Part shown: positions 30,902 to 44,381 of the stretch, in pieces | Layout: every line of letters starts with the position of its first letter | Position numbering within the stretch: position 1 is the first letter of the stretch | Assembly (NCBI RefSeq): GCF_900635955.1 | Contig: NZ_LR134201.1 | Coordinates: 4,340,001-4,404,000, forward strand | Direction of reading: 5' to 3' | DNA from: Cedecea lapagei | GTDB taxonomy: Bacteria; Pseudomonadota; Gammaproteobacteria; Enterobacterales; Enterobacteriaceae | Length of the DNA stretch: 64,000 nucleotides | Translations under genes and position numbers: made by a program | Notes under the pieces: model-generated | What the model saw: the letters and a program-made list of their open reading frames with translations, nothing else | Database searches by the model: none | Told to the model about the DNA's origin: nothing

Positions 30902-31904
30902 CAAATTCGCCGATCTCACGGCCAAGAGAAGCATGGATGGCCGCTCTGCTAACGGAGCCACCATCCTGACAGACAATGCCTTCCCCCGGATTTTCCTCCT
31001 CAATAAGTTCGGCAGCACCAGGCTTGCATAATTGCATAAAGCTAAAATGCGTAGCCCCCGATACGCTAACGTCCTGCCGCTGTTTTTGAGGAATATAACG
31101 CTCCAGATAGCCAGACTCGAGACTGGCAGGAAGCTCTTCGCTGTCAGACTGGGCAGACATGATCAGTACGGGGATCGCTATTTTCGCCAGGCTGGAGGGT
31201 GAAAAACCCCGAGCCAGGCCAAGATCGAGCGAGACAATGGCCTTGATACGCGGATCTCGGGCATTTTTCGCCAATGGTGCCGCAGACTCCGGCCGGTCTA
31301 TCCCTAAGGCGTGCCGCAGTTTACAGCCAGACAAGACTGAATGCAGTTTACAATCCTGCAAGAACCGGTCAGCGTCAAAACGCCCACCAGCCAGTTCCAC
31401 CACCGTCCAACCGCCTAATGAATGCCCGATGGCCGCGATACGCTGCGGATCGATTTTCCCGGCAATGTCTGGCGAGGCAATCAGTTCATCCAATACTCGC
31501 CGGAGATCCTGGGGGCGCTGCCAAAGCCGCTGCGCGTCAGCCTCATTTTTATTGCCAGATGTTGTCCCAGGGTGATTCACCGCGGCAACAATATAGCCCT
31601 GAGCGGCCATCAGACTTGCCAGCCAGTTCAGATTGCGCCAGTTGCCGCCATATCCATGGGAAAGCAGCAACAGCGGGTGCATTTCATTATCCGGGGTGGC
31701 ATTCAACAGCGCGCGAGTCCCCATAAACACAACATTATCGCCAGCAAGTTCTGGATTACCAGTCTGCCCGGTCGGATACCAAACGGCAATTTCAAGAGGC
31801 CGGGAACCATGTTCATCCAGCAGGTGCTGGCGAAAAGCAGTTTCACCATAGGCAGTTTGGCTGAACATGCAGAACAAACTAAAAAGGAAAAAGAGCCGTG
31901 ACAT
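30840..31904 (-). CDS. Secreted alpha/beta hydrolase (dienelactone hydrolase / PAF-acetylhydrolase type)
   Basis: 354 aa with ATG at 31904 (MSRLFFLFSLFCMFSQTAYG), preceded by CTGGAG; an in-frame start at 31937 would place charged residues before the signal peptide. A Sec signal peptide is likely cleaved after AYG (residue 20). Nucleophile Ser162 in GHSLGG, likely acid Asp254 in MSAQSDSE, and His286 in SGATHFSF complete the triad; the oxyanion loop is LSHGYGGN. Predicted periplasmic esterase or lipase-like enzyme; substrate unknown. The C-terminus overlaps the convergent AraC-type gene by 62 bp. Confidence 0.88.
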   Translation of the reverse strand: MSRLFFLFSLFCMFSQTAYGETAFRQHLLDEHGSRPLEIAVWYPTGQTGNPELAGDNVVFMGTRALLNATPDNEMHPLLLLSHGYGGNWRNLNWLASLMAAQGYIVAAVNHPGTTSGNKNEADAQRLWQRPQDLRRVLDELIASPDIAGKIDPQRIAAIGHSLGGWTVVELAGGRFDADRFLQDCKLHSVLSGCKLRHALGIDRPESAAPLAKNARDPRIKAIVSLDLGLARGFSPSSLAKIAIPVLIMSAQSDSEELPASLESGYLERYIPQKQRQDVSVSGATHFSFMQLCKPGAAELIEEENPGEGIVCQDGGSVSRAAIHASLGREIGEFVNQALDFHPLNAGSPSGLTR

Positions 31905-32007
31905 TGTGATTCTCCAGTGAAGTAAACAGAGCTGCATTCTGTTTGTATTCGCTAGGTGAATCGTCCTGAAACACGATCGAGGACCTGTTTTTTACCGGTT
32001 TCAGGCA

Positions 32008-32038
32008 TAAAAAAACCCGCCGAAGCGGGTTTTTTATT
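32008..32038 (-). terminator. Terminator of the rplKAJL-rpoBC cluster
   Basis: AAACCCGC-CGAA-GCGGGTTT with A and T runs on either side, 20 bp beyond the rpoC stop. On the minus strand it ends rpoC transcription. No gene ends just upstream on the plus strand, so its other direction may be unused. Confidence 0.9.
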
Positions 32039-32055
32039 TCAGGCGTATCGACCGA

Positions 32056-36276
<4,221 letters not shown>

Positions 36277-36351
36277 GGATTTGCTCCCGTCGGAGTTAGC
36301 ACTCTGTGATGCCCGGCGTTAGCCGGGCACCCTGGACCTTTTGAGCAACGA

Positions 36352-39300
36352 TTACTCGTCTTCCAGCTCGATGTTGATACCCAGCGAACGGATCTCTTTC
36401 AACAGTACGTTGAAGGATTCCGGCATGCCCGGTTCCATCTGATGGTTGCCATCCACGATGTTCTTATACATCTTGGTACGGCCATTCACGTCATCAGACT
36501 TAACGGTCAGCATTTCCTGCAGGGTATAGGCAGCGCCATATGCTTCCAGCGCCCACACTTCCATCTCACCGAAGCGCTGACCACCGAACTGAGCCTTACC
36601 ACCCAGCGGCTGCTGAGTAACCAGGCTGTAAGAACCGGTAGAACGCGCGTGCATCTTGTCATCAACCAGGTGGTTCAGTTTCAGCATGTACATGTAACCT
36701 ACGGTTACCTGACGCTCAAACTGCTCACCGGTACGGCCGTCGAACAGGGTAATCTGGCCAGAAGATGGCAGACCGCCCAGTTGCAGCAGCTCTTTGATTT
36801 CCGACTCTTTTGCACCGTCGAATACCGGAGTAGCAATCGGCATACCTTTTTTCAGGTTTTCAGCCAGGCGCAGAACTTCTTCGTCGGTGAAGGTGTTCAG
36901 ATCAACCTTCTGACGAACGTCTGTACCCAGGTCATACGCTTTCTGGATGAATTCGCGCAGTTTGGCGACTTCCTGCTGCTGTTTCAGCATGGCATTGATC
37001 TTCTCGCCGATGCCTTTCGCAGCCATACCCAGGTGGGTTTCCAGGATCTGACCGATGTTCATACGAGATGGTACGCCCAGCGGGTTCAGTACGATGTCTA
37101 CCGGCGTGCCGTTTTCATCGTATGGCATATCTTCGATCGGGTTGATCTTGGAGATAACACCTTTGTTCCCGTGACGACCTGCCATCTTGTCACCAGGCTG
37201 GATCTGACGTTTAACGGCCAGATACACTTTCACGATTTTCAGCACGCCAGGTGCCAGGTCATCGCCCTGAGTGATTTTGCGGCGCTTGGCTTCGAGTTTC
37301 TTCTCAAACTCGTGCTTCAGCTCGTCGTACTGCTCTGCCAGCTGCTCCAGCTGGTTTTGCTTATCTTCGTCGGTCAGGCCCAGTTCCAGCCAGCGGTCGC
37401 GTGGCAGTTTGTCGAGCTTGTCAGCTTCAACGCCACCGGAAACCAGTACGGCATAGATACGGCTGAACAGACCCGCTTCGAGGATCTGCAGTTCTTCAGA
37501 CAGGTCTTTCTTGGCCTGCTTCAGCTGCATCTCTTCGATTTCCAGCGCACGTTTGTCTTTTTCCACGCCATCGCGGGTGAAGACCTGAACGTCGATGACG
37601 GTACCGGAAACGCCGTTTGGTACGCGCAGGGAAGAGTCTTTAACGTCAGACGCTTTCTCACCGAAGATTGCGCGCAGCAGCTTCTCTTCTGGCGTCAGCT
37701 GGGTTTCACCTTTCGGCGTTACCTTACCAACCAGAATGTCGCCACCGGTCACTTCAGCACCGATATAAACGATACCGGACTCATCCAGCTTGGAGAGCGC
37801 AGCTTCACCCACGTTAGGGATGTCAGCGGTGATCTCTTCTGGCCCCAGTTTGGTGTCACGAGACACGCAAGCCAGTTCCTGAATGTGGATGGTGGTGAAA
37901 CGATCTTCCTGAACCACACGCTCGGAAACGAGGATGGAGTCTTCGAAGTTGTAACCGTTCCACGGCATGAACGCTACGCGCATGTTCTGGCCAAGCGCCA
38001 GTTCACCGAGGTCGGTGGACGGGCCATCTGCCAGCACGTCGCCGCGTTCGATTGGCTCACCCAGGGACACGCAAGGCATCTGGTTGATGCAGGTGTTCTG
38101 GTTAGAACGGGTGTACTTGGTCAGGTTGTAGATGTCGATGCCGGCTTCGCCCGGATACATCTCGTCTTCGTTAACTTTGATAACGATACGGGAAGCATCA
38201 ACGTACTGAACGGTACCGCCACGTTTGGCTACGGCGGTAACGCCGGAGTCAACGGCTACAGCACGCTCCATACCGGTACCAACCAGCGGCTTATCAGCGC
38301 GCAGCGTTGGAACCGCCTGACGTTGCATGTTCGCACCCATCAATGCACGGTTGGCGTCATCGTGTTCCAGGAACGGGATCAGGGACGCACCGACGGAAAC
38401 CACCTGCTGGGTGGAAACGTCCATGTAGTCAACCTGGTCGTTGCTGAACAAGCTGGATTCGCCTTTGCTACGGCAGGTAACCAGGTCGTCTACGAAACGG
38501 CCTTCTTCGTTCAGGTTGGTGTTCGCCTGAGCGATGACGTAGTTACCTTCTTCGATAGCAGACAGGTAATGAATTTCATCGGTCACAACGCCGTCAACAA
38601 CGCGACGATACGGAGTCTCAAGGAAGCCGTATTCGTTAGTCTGTGCGTACACGGACAGGGAGTTGATCAGGCCGATGTTTGGACCTTCCGGGGTTTCGAT
38701 TGGACATACACGACCGTAGTGGGTTGGGTGTACGTCACGTACTTCGAAGCCCGCACGCTCACGGGTCAGACCGCCTGGGCCCAACGCGGAGATACGACGT
38801 TTGTGCGTGATCTCGGACAGCGGGTTGTTCTGGTCCATAAACTGAGACAGCTGGCTGGAACCGAAGAACTCTTTCACTGCTGCAGAAATCGGCTTGGCGT
38901 TGATCATGTCCTGAGGCATCAGGGTATCCAGATCGCCCAGAGACAGACGCTCTTTCACCGCACGCTCAACACGTACCAGGCCAACGCGGAACTGGTTTTC
39001 CGCCATTTCGCCAACGGAACGGATACGACGGTTGCCGAGGTGGTCAATATCATCCACTTCGCCCTGGCCGTTACGGATACCGATCAGCTTACGCATAACT
39101 TCGATGATGTCATCTTTGCTCAGGATACCGGAGCCTTCGATTTCATCACGCAGCAGAGAACGGTTGAACTTCATACGACCAACCGCGGACAGATCGTAGC
39201 GGTCTTCGGAGAAGAACAGGTTCTCAAACAGGCTCTCAGCCGCTTCACGCGTTGGTGGCTCGCCAGGACGCATCATACGGTAGATTTCAACCAGCGCGCT

Positions 39301-40380
39301 CAGGCGGTCATTGGTTGGGTCGACGCGTACGGTCTCGGAGATATATGCACCGTGATCAAGATCGTTGGTGAACAGCGTTTCGATGCGCTTGTGGCCTGAC
39401 TGGCTCAGTTTGGCCAGCAGATCCAAAGACAGTTCCATGTTCGCCGGGCAAATCAGTTCGCCGGTAGAAGCATCAACGTAGTCTTTAGCCGCAACTTTAC
39501 CGGCAATGTACTCAACAGGAACTTCGATATGTTTGATATCGTCTTTTTCCAGCTGGCGAATGTGGCGCGCGGTGATACGGCGGCCTTTTTCAACGTACAC
39601 TTTGCCGTCAGCTTCGATGTCGAAGGAGGCGGTTTCGCCACGAAGGCGTTCCGGCACCAGCTCCATCTGCAGCTTGTTGTCACGGATTTCGAAATTAACT
39701 TTCTCAAAGAACAGGTCAAGGATCTGCTCAGTGGTGTAGTTCAGTGCGCGCAGGATGATGGTCGCAGGCAGTTTGCGGCGACGGTCAATACGCACGAACA
39801 GGTTATCTTTCGGGTCGAATTCGAAGTCCAGCCAGGAACCACGGTAAGGGATGATACGTGCGTTATACAGTACCTTCCCTGAAGAGTGGGTTTTACCTTT
39901 GTCACTGTCGAAGAACACACCCGGGCTACGGTGCAGCTGAGAAACGATTACGCGCTCAGTACCGTTGATAACGAAGGTCCCGTTGTCGGTCATGAGCGGA
40001 ATTTCGCCCATGTACACTTCTTGTTCTTTGATGTCTTTAACGGTGCCTTCCGGCGCTTCGCGCTCGTAGATCACCAGACGCAGTTTTACGCGCAGCGGTG
40101 CGGAATACGTCACGCCACGGATTTGACACTCTTTAACGTCAAATACAGGTTCGCCCAGGCGATAGCTCACATACTGCAGCTCGGAGTTGCCGCTGTAGCT
40201 TGCGATCGGGAATACGGAGCGGAAAGCAGCTTCCAGGCCGTATTGACCTTCGGGATCTTGCTCGATGAACTTCTGGAACGAGTCAAGCTGGATAGAAAGG
40301 AGATAAGGAATGTCCAGTACTTGTGGACGCTTTCCAAAATCCTTACGAATACGTTTTTTCTCGGTATAGGAGTAAACCAT
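36352..40380 (-). CDS. rpoB: RNA polymerase beta subunit
   Basis: 1342 aa, as in E. coli. The rifampicin-pocket stretch FGSSQLSQFMDQNNPLSEIT and HKRRISALGPGGL is wild type at the usual resistance positions. N-terminal MVYSYTEKKRIRKDFGKRP is conserved. Lies 326 bp after rplL with an attenuator between them, and is cotranscribed with rpoC. Confidence 0.99.
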   Translation of the reverse strand: MVYSYTEKKRIRKDFGKRPQVLDIPYLLSIQLDSFQKFIEQDPEGQYGLEAAFRSVFPIASYSGNSELQYVSYRLGEPVFDVKECQIRGVTYSAPLRVKLRLVIYEREAPEGTVKDIKEQEVYMGEIPLMTDNGTFVINGTERVIVSQLHRSPGVFFDSDKGKTHSSGKVLYNARIIPYRGSWLDFEFDPKDNLFVRIDRRRKLPATIILRALNYTTEQILDLFFEKVNFEIRDNKLQMELVPERLRGETASFDIEADGKVYVEKGRRITARHIRQLEKDDIKHIEVPVEYIAGKVAAKDYVDASTGELICPANMELSLDLLAKLSQSGHKRIETLFTNDLDHGAYISETVRVDPTNDRLSALVEIYRMMRPGEPPTREAAESLFENLFFSEDRYDLSAVGRMKFNRSLLRDEIEGSGILSKDDIIEVMRKLIGIRNGQGEVDDIDHLGNRRIRSVGEMAENQFRVGLVRVERAVKERLSLGDLDTLMPQDMINAKPISAAVKEFFGSSQLSQFMDQNNPLSEITHKRRISALGPGGLTRERAGFEVRDVHPTHYGRVCPIETPEGPNIGLINSLSVYAQTNEYGFLETPYRRVVDGVVTDEIHYLSAIEEGNYVIAQANTNLNEEGRFVDDLVTCRSKGESSLFSNDQVDYMDVSTQQVVSVGASLIPFLEHDDANRALMGANMQRQAVPTLRADKPLVGTGMERAVAVDSGVTAVAKRGGTVQYVDASRIVIKVNEDEMYPGEAGIDIYNLTKYTRSNQNTCINQMPCVSLGEPIERGDVLADGPSTDLGELALGQNMRVAFMPWNGYNFEDSILVSERVVQEDRFTTIHIQELACVSRDTKLGPEEITADIPNVGEAALSKLDESGIVYIGAEVTGGDILVGKVTPKGETQLTPEEKLLRAIFGEKASDVKDSSLRVPNGVSGTVIDVQVFTRDGVEKDKRALEIEEMQLKQAKKDLSEELQILEAGLFSRIYAVLVSGGVEADKLDKLPRDRWLELGLTDEDKQNQLEQLAEQYDELKHEFEKKLEAKRRKITQGDDLAPGVLKIVKVYLAVKRQIQPGDKMAGRHGNKGVISKINPIEDMPYDENGTPVDIVLNPLGVPSRMNIGQILETHLGMAAKGIGEKINAMLKQQQEVAKLREFIQKAYDLGTDVRQKVDLNTFTDEEVLRLAENLKKGMPIATPVFDGAKESEIKELLQLGGLPSSGQITLFDGRTGEQFERQVTVGYMYMLKLNHLVDDKMHARSTGSYSLVTQQPLGGKAQFGGQRFGEMEVWALEAYGAAYTLQEMLTVKSDDVNGRTKMYKNIVDGNHQMEPGMPESFNVLLKEIRSLGINIELEDE

Positions 40381-40706
40381 TAGGGTTCCTCAGCTCGCTG
40401 ACAAGTCGACCCATCTGCCCGTCGAAAGGGGCAGTTTATGCAACACTATTTTGTGGATCGGAAAGTGGAACACTTCCCGCAATACCTGTTTCTATCACTC
40501 TTAAACCATTTCATTGCGCTTTACGCCGGAACTCCCGGTGTAGAAAGTCGCAGTATATTAAGGCGTCGATAGAGACATGCATTGAATGGAAACCAGCAGT
40601 CAAACAGTGTGAAACGCTACTGGTACCCTACAGCGCAAAAAGGCTGGTGACTAAAAAGTCACCAGCCATCAGCCTAATTGCTTAGGCTGCAACCGGAAGG
40701 GTTGGC
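40381..40706 (-). promoter_or_regulatory. rplL-rpoB intergenic leader with attenuator
   Basis: 326 bp without a gene. On the minus strand GGCTGGTGAC-TTTTTA-GTCACCAGCC followed by TTTTTGCGC (40636-40667) is a perfect 10-bp stem terminator, the rpoB attenuator that in E. coli lets only a fraction of rplJL transcripts continue into rpoBC. The rest probably carries the RNase III processing site and the rpoB ribosome site. Confidence 0.8.
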
Positions 40707-41072
40707 TTATTTAACTTCAACTTCAGCGCCAGCTTCTTCCAGAGATTTTTTCAGAGCTTCAGCGTCGTCTTTGCTCACGCCTTCTTTCAGCGCAGCTGGT
40801 GCAGACTCAACCAGGTCTTTAGCTTCTTTCAGACCCAGGCCAGTTGCGCCACGAACTGCTTTGATTACGGCAACTTTGTTAGCGCCAGCAGCTTTCAGAA
40901 TAACGTCGAACTCAGTTTTCTCTTCAGCAGCTTCAGCTGGGCCAGCAGCAACAGCTACAGCAGCAGCAGCAGAAACACCGAATTTTTCTTCCATTGCAGA
41001 GATCAGCTCAACAACGTCCATTACGGACATAGCGGATACTGCTTCAATGATTTGATCTTTAGTGATAGACAT
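40707..41072 (-). CDS. rplL: 50S ribosomal protein L7/L12
   Basis: 121 aa, as in E. coli. The N-terminal dimerisation domain, Ala-rich hinge (about 36-52) and C-terminal factor-binding domain with [19 protein letters not shown] are present. Four copies bind L10 to form the ribosomal stalk recruiting elongation factors. Follows rplJ by 66 bp. Confidence 0.99.
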
Positions 41073-41138
41073 TTAAATTGTTCCTGAAAATCAGAATAAG
41101 TTTATACGTAAGCGAATACTTGATAAAGAAAACTGCGA

Positions 41139-41636
41139 TTAAGCAGCTTCTTTCGCATCGCGTACAGCAGCCAGAGTGCGAACCAGTTTGCCAGCCGAAG
41201 CTTCTTTCATGGTTGCCATCAGGCGTGCAATTGCTTCTTCGTAGGTCGGCAGGGTTGCCAGGCGATCGATGTTCGATGCCGTGATCAACTCACCTTCAAA
41301 GGCTGCGGCTTTGACCTCAAATTTTGCATTCGCTTTCGCGAACTCTTTGAACAGACGAGCGGCAGCGCCCGGGTGTTCCATAGAGTATGCAATCAGGGTC
41401 GGACCAACAAACGTGTCTTTCAGGCACTCAAACTGAGTACCTTCAACGACGCGGCGCAGCAGGGTGTTACGAACAACACGCATGTATACGCCAGCTTCAC
41501 GACCTGCTTTACGCAGTTCAGTCATTTTGTCTACAGTAACGCCACGGGAATCCGCAACTACTGCAGACAGCGCGCCTTTGGCTACTTCGCTGACTTCAGC
41601 AACAATCGCTTGTTTGTCTTGAAGATTTAAAGCCAT
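41139..41636 (-). CDS. rplJ: 50S ribosomal protein L10
   Basis: 165 aa, as in E. coli. Stalk base protein that binds 23S rRNA and L7/L12; also the autogenous translational repressor of its own leader. Starts MALNLQDKQAIVAEVSEVAK at 41636 behind CAGGAGCAAAG. Confidence 0.99.
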   Translation of the reverse strand: MALNLQDKQAIVAEVSEVAKGALSAVVADSRGVTVDKMTELRKAGREAGVYMRVVRNTLLRRVVEGTQFECLKDTFVGPTLIAYSMEHPGAAARLFKEFAKANAKFEVKAAAFEGELITASNIDRLATLPTYEEAIARLMATMKEASAGKLVRTLAAVRDAKEAA

Positions 41637-41926
41637 TAGCTTTGCTCCTGGATGTTTGCCAGAGATTATCTCTGGAACTCACTTCACTCCCCTCAACAAG
41701 GAGAGCGTCTTAATACGGTGAGCAGAAACAAGCCGAAGAGTATCAAAAATAATCTTAGCGTTCTGTCACCGTCTACGCAGGGGATTAAGTCTCTTGCGAA
41801 ACACCTGCGGTCTTCGACGGAGGCCTGGATAGGCCAGGCTCCAACGAACAAATCTTTTAGCCGCTAACTTTCGTTAGCAAACGTGGGGGTAAGATTGTAG
41901 ACAAAATCACCGCCCACGTAAAGGCA
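41637..41926 (-). promoter_or_regulatory. rplJ promoter and L10 leader
   Basis: 290 bp between rplA and rplJ. On the minus strand the stretch CGGTGACAGAACGCTAAGAT (near 41750-41770) and CTTGTTTCTGCTCACCG are almost the same as the E. coli rplJ promoter/leader, where L10-(L12)4 binds the mRNA to repress rplJL translation. No gene is present. Confidence 0.75.
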
Positions 41927-42631
41927 TTAGTTTGCAGCAGCGTTCAGGCCAGCCTGGTCAACCGCAACACCTGCACCCATGGTGGTGGAGATGCTAACTT
42001 TCTTGATGTACACGCCTTTCGCCTGAGATGGTTTAGCTTTTTTCAGCGCAACCAGCAGAGATTCCAGGTTTTCTTTCAGTTTGTCAGCGTCAAAGTCCAC
42101 TTTACCGATGGTGGTGTGGATGATGCCGTTTTTGTCGTTACGGTAACGAACCTGACCTGCTTTAGCGTTCTTAACCGCTTCAGCAACGTTAGGGGTTACG
42201 GTACCCACTTTCGGGTTTGGCATCAGGCCGCGTGGACCCAGAACCTGGCCCAGCTGGCCAACAACGCGCATTGCATCTGGAGATGCGATAACAACGTCGA
42301 AGTTCATTTCGCCTTTCTTGATCTGGTCAGCCAGATCTTCCATACCTACCAGCTCTGCGCCAGCAGCTTTAGCTGCTTCAGCGTTAGGGCCCTGAGCAAA
42401 TACGGCTACGCGAACGGAACGGCCAGTACCGTGTGGCAGTACAGTTGCGCCACGAACGTTCTGATCGGATTTACGAGCGTCGATGCCCAGGTTAACGGCA
42501 ACGTCAACGCTTTCAACGAACTTAGCGGTAGCCAGTTCTTTCAGCAGAGCGATAGCTTCGTTGATGTCGTACTGTTTGGTCGCATCAACTTTGTCACGGA
42601 TCACGGACATGCGCTTGGTCAGTTTAGCCAT
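41927..42631 (-). CDS. rplA: 50S ribosomal protein L1
   Basis: 234 aa, as in E. coli. Forms the L1 stalk at the ribosomal E site and represses translation of the rplKA message. The signature region LGPRGLMPNPKVGTV is intact. Three bases after rplK, cotranscribed. Confidence 0.99.
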   Translation of the reverse strand: MAKLTKRMSVIRDKVDATKQYDINEAIALLKELATAKFVESVDVAVNLGIDARKSDQNVRGATVLPHGTGRSVRVAVFAQGPNAEAAKAAGAELVGMEDLADQIKKGEMNFDVVIASPDAMRVVGQLGQVLGPRGLMPNPKVGTVTPNVAEAVKNAKAGQVRYRNDKNGIIHTTIGKVDFDADKLKENLESLLVALKKAKPSQAKGVYIKKVSISTTMGAGVAVDQAGLNAAAN

Positions 42632-42634
42632 TTC

Positions 42635-43063
42635 TTAGTCCTCCACTACCAGGCCCATGGAACGTGCAGTACCTTCGATTGAGCGAGTCATCGCTTCAAT
42701 GTCAGAACCAGTCATGTCGGCAGCTTTGGTCTGCGCGATTTCCTGCAGCTGAGCGCGGGAAACTTTACCCACTTTGTCTTTGTTCGGCTTACCGGAACCA
42801 GACTTGATACCAGCCGCTTTCTTCAGCAGAACTGCTGCTGGAGGGGTTTTGGTAACGAAAGTGAAAGAACGGTCAGCGTAAACGGTGATAACAACCGGAA
42901 TTGGCAGACCTTTTTCCAGGGATTCAGTTTTTGCGTTGAACGCTTTACAGAATTCCATGATGTTCACACCCTGCTGACCCAAAGCTGGACCAACTGGTGG
43001 ACTTGGGTTCGCCATACCAGCTGCAACCTGCAGCTTGACGTAGGCTTGTACTTTCTTAGCCAT
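42635..43063 (-). CDS. rplK: 50S ribosomal protein L11
   Basis: 142 aa, as in E. coli. Binds the GTPase-associated centre of 23S rRNA and is needed for RelA activation. Pro-rich PSPPVGPALGQQGVNI near residues 21-36 is conserved. First gene of the L11 operon, with its own promoter overlapping the nusG terminator. Confidence 0.99.
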   Translation of the reverse strand: MAKKVQAYVKLQVAAGMANPSPPVGPALGQQGVNIMEFCKAFNAKTESLEKGLPIPVVITVYADRSFTFVTKTPPAAVLLKKAAGIKSGSGKPNKDKVGKVSRAQLQEIAQTKAADMTGSDIEAMTRSIEGTARSMGLVVED

Positions 43064-43140
43064 TCTAAAATCCTCTGATTGGGTGATAGCGCCTCAGGGA
43101 GGCTCCCCGTGAATAAACGTCTTACGTGTACAAGACACAT

Positions 43141-43187
43141 AAAAACAAAAGGCGCGAAATTGTATGCCAATTTCGCGCCCTGTGCAA
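43141..43187 (-). promoter_or_regulatory. rplK promoter embedded in the nusG terminator
   Basis: On the minus strand -35 TTGCAC (43182-43187), 17-bp spacer and -10 TACAAT (43159-43164) make a near-consensus sigma-70 promoter. The spacer and -10 lie inside a perfect 12-bp inverted repeat GGCGCGAAATTG/CAATTTCGCGCC (43151-43179) followed by TTTTGTTTTT, a rho-independent terminator for secE-nusG. Both functions are read directly from sequence; how they interact is inference. Confidence 0.8.
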
Positions 43188-43217
43188 TGAATAATCGCTG
43201 CTTAAACGATCAAACTA

Positions 43218-43763
43218 TCAGGCTTTCTCAACCTGAGCAAAATCCAGTTCAACCGGCGTTGCACGACCGAAGATGGAAACGGAAACCTTCAGGCGGCTCT
43301 TCTCGTAATCCACTTCTTCCACTACACCGTTGAAGTCCGCAAACGGACCATCATTAACGCGGACCATTTCACCTGGTTCAAACAGCGTTTTCGGACGCGG
43401 CTTATCACCCACCTGCTGCAGGCGGTTCATGATCGCATCAACTTCTTTATCGCTGATTGGCGCCGGACGATCGGAAGTCCCGCCGATGAAACCCATTACA
43501 CGCGGAACGCTACGCACCAGGTGCCAGCTTGCGTCGTTCATCACCATCTGGACCAGAACATAGCCAGGGAAGAATTTGCGTTCGCTTTTACGGCGTTGGC
43601 CACCACGGATTTCAACAACCTCTTCGGTTGGAACCATGACTTCGCCAAACAGCTCTTCCATGTTGTGGAGTTTGATATGCTCGCGCAGCGACGTGGCTAC
43701 ACGACCTTCAAAACCGGAAAACGCCTGAACGACGTACCAACGCTTTTTCGGGGCTTCAGACAT
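43218..43763 (-). CDS. nusG: Transcription termination/antitermination factor NusG
   Basis: 181 aa, as in E. coli. N-terminal NGN domain (RWYVVQAFSGFEGRVATSL) binds RNA polymerase; C-terminal KOW domain (about 128-181) contacts Rho or S10. Cotranscribed with secE one base upstream. Confidence 0.99.
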   Translation of the reverse strand: MSEAPKKRWYVVQAFSGFEGRVATSLREHIKLHNMEELFGEVMVPTEEVVEIRGGQRRKSERKFFPGYVLVQMVMNDASWHLVRSVPRVMGFIGGTSDRPAPISDKEVDAIMNRLQQVGDKPRPKTLFEPGEMVRVNDGPFADFNGVVEEVDYEKSRLKVSVSIFGRATPVELDFAQVEKA

Positions 43764-43764
43764 C

Positions 43765-44148
43765 TCAGAACCTCAGGCCAGTAATAAAAGATACCAGGCG
43801 GACCAGAATACCATCCAGTCCCCACAAAATCAGTGACATCACAGCGGTAACCGCGGCCACGATTAAAGTGGTGTGCAGAGTTTCCTGGCGAGTAGGCCAA
43901 ATCACCTTGCGTACTTCCGTTCTCGCTTCGCGAGCAAAGGCCACGGTTGCTTTGCCTTTTACCGTCAGCAGCGCAACGCCACCGGCTGCTGCAATCAGAA
44001 TGACCACAGCCAGAGCACGGAGCGGCAGAGTGATATCACGATAAATGTAGTTGCCAACGATTGCCACGAGCAGCAAAACGACTACTGCCAGCCACTTCAT
44101 CGCTTCGAGGCCACGCCCGCTCCCTTGAGCTTCGGTATTCGCACTCAT
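43765..44148 (-). CDS. secE: Protein translocase subunit SecE
   Basis: 127 aa, as in E. coli, with ATG at 44148 (MSANTEAQGSGRG) behind AGGTTGG; the frame extends five codons further without support. Three transmembrane helices (about 19-36, 45-63, 93-111) and the conserved amphipathic region REARTEVRKVIWPTRQE. Part of the SecYEG channel. First gene of secE-nusG. Confidence 0.97.
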   Translation of the reverse strand: MSANTEAQGSGRGLEAMKWLAVVVLLLVAIVGNYIYRDITLPLRALAVVILIAAAGGVALLTVKGKATVAFAREARTEVRKVIWPTRQETLHTTLIVAAVTAVMSLILWGLDGILVRLVSFITGLRF

Positions 44149-44323
44149 AAACCAACCTGTCACAATAAATCAGACAAACATTTTTGCCCCGCGCAGGCGA
44201 GGCAACCAAACCGAATGGCTCTTTTCAGGCGCTATTCGGCATAAACGCCATCTTCAGAGCCTGTCTCAGCAATGATTATCGGTAAAAAATCACTGATGAG
44301 CCAGGTTCTGGTTCGAAAGCGTA

Positions 44324-44347
44324 CAAAAAGGGCATCAAATGATGCCC
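44324..44347 (-). terminator. Terminator of tufB
   Basis: Minus strand GGGCATC-ATTT-GATGCCC followed by TTTTTG, about 35 bp after the tuf stop. Separates the tRNA-tufB operon from secE-nusG. Confidence 0.88.
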
Positions 44348-44381
44348 TCTTCTTGCGCATTGCGTCAAATATTATCAGCAA

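Noticed and set aside
38760..38900. Possible rifampicin-resistance substitutions in rpoB
   Set aside because: The pocket residues read as the E. coli wild type (SQLSQFMDQNNPLSEITHKRRISALGPGGL split over two motifs), so no resistance change is seen.
36442..39399. 985-codon open frame on the plus strand inside rpoB
   Set aside because: It is antisense to rpoB in the codon-biased complementary frame; composition (runs of His, Phe, Val, Thr) is that of a shadow frame and no domain is recognisable.
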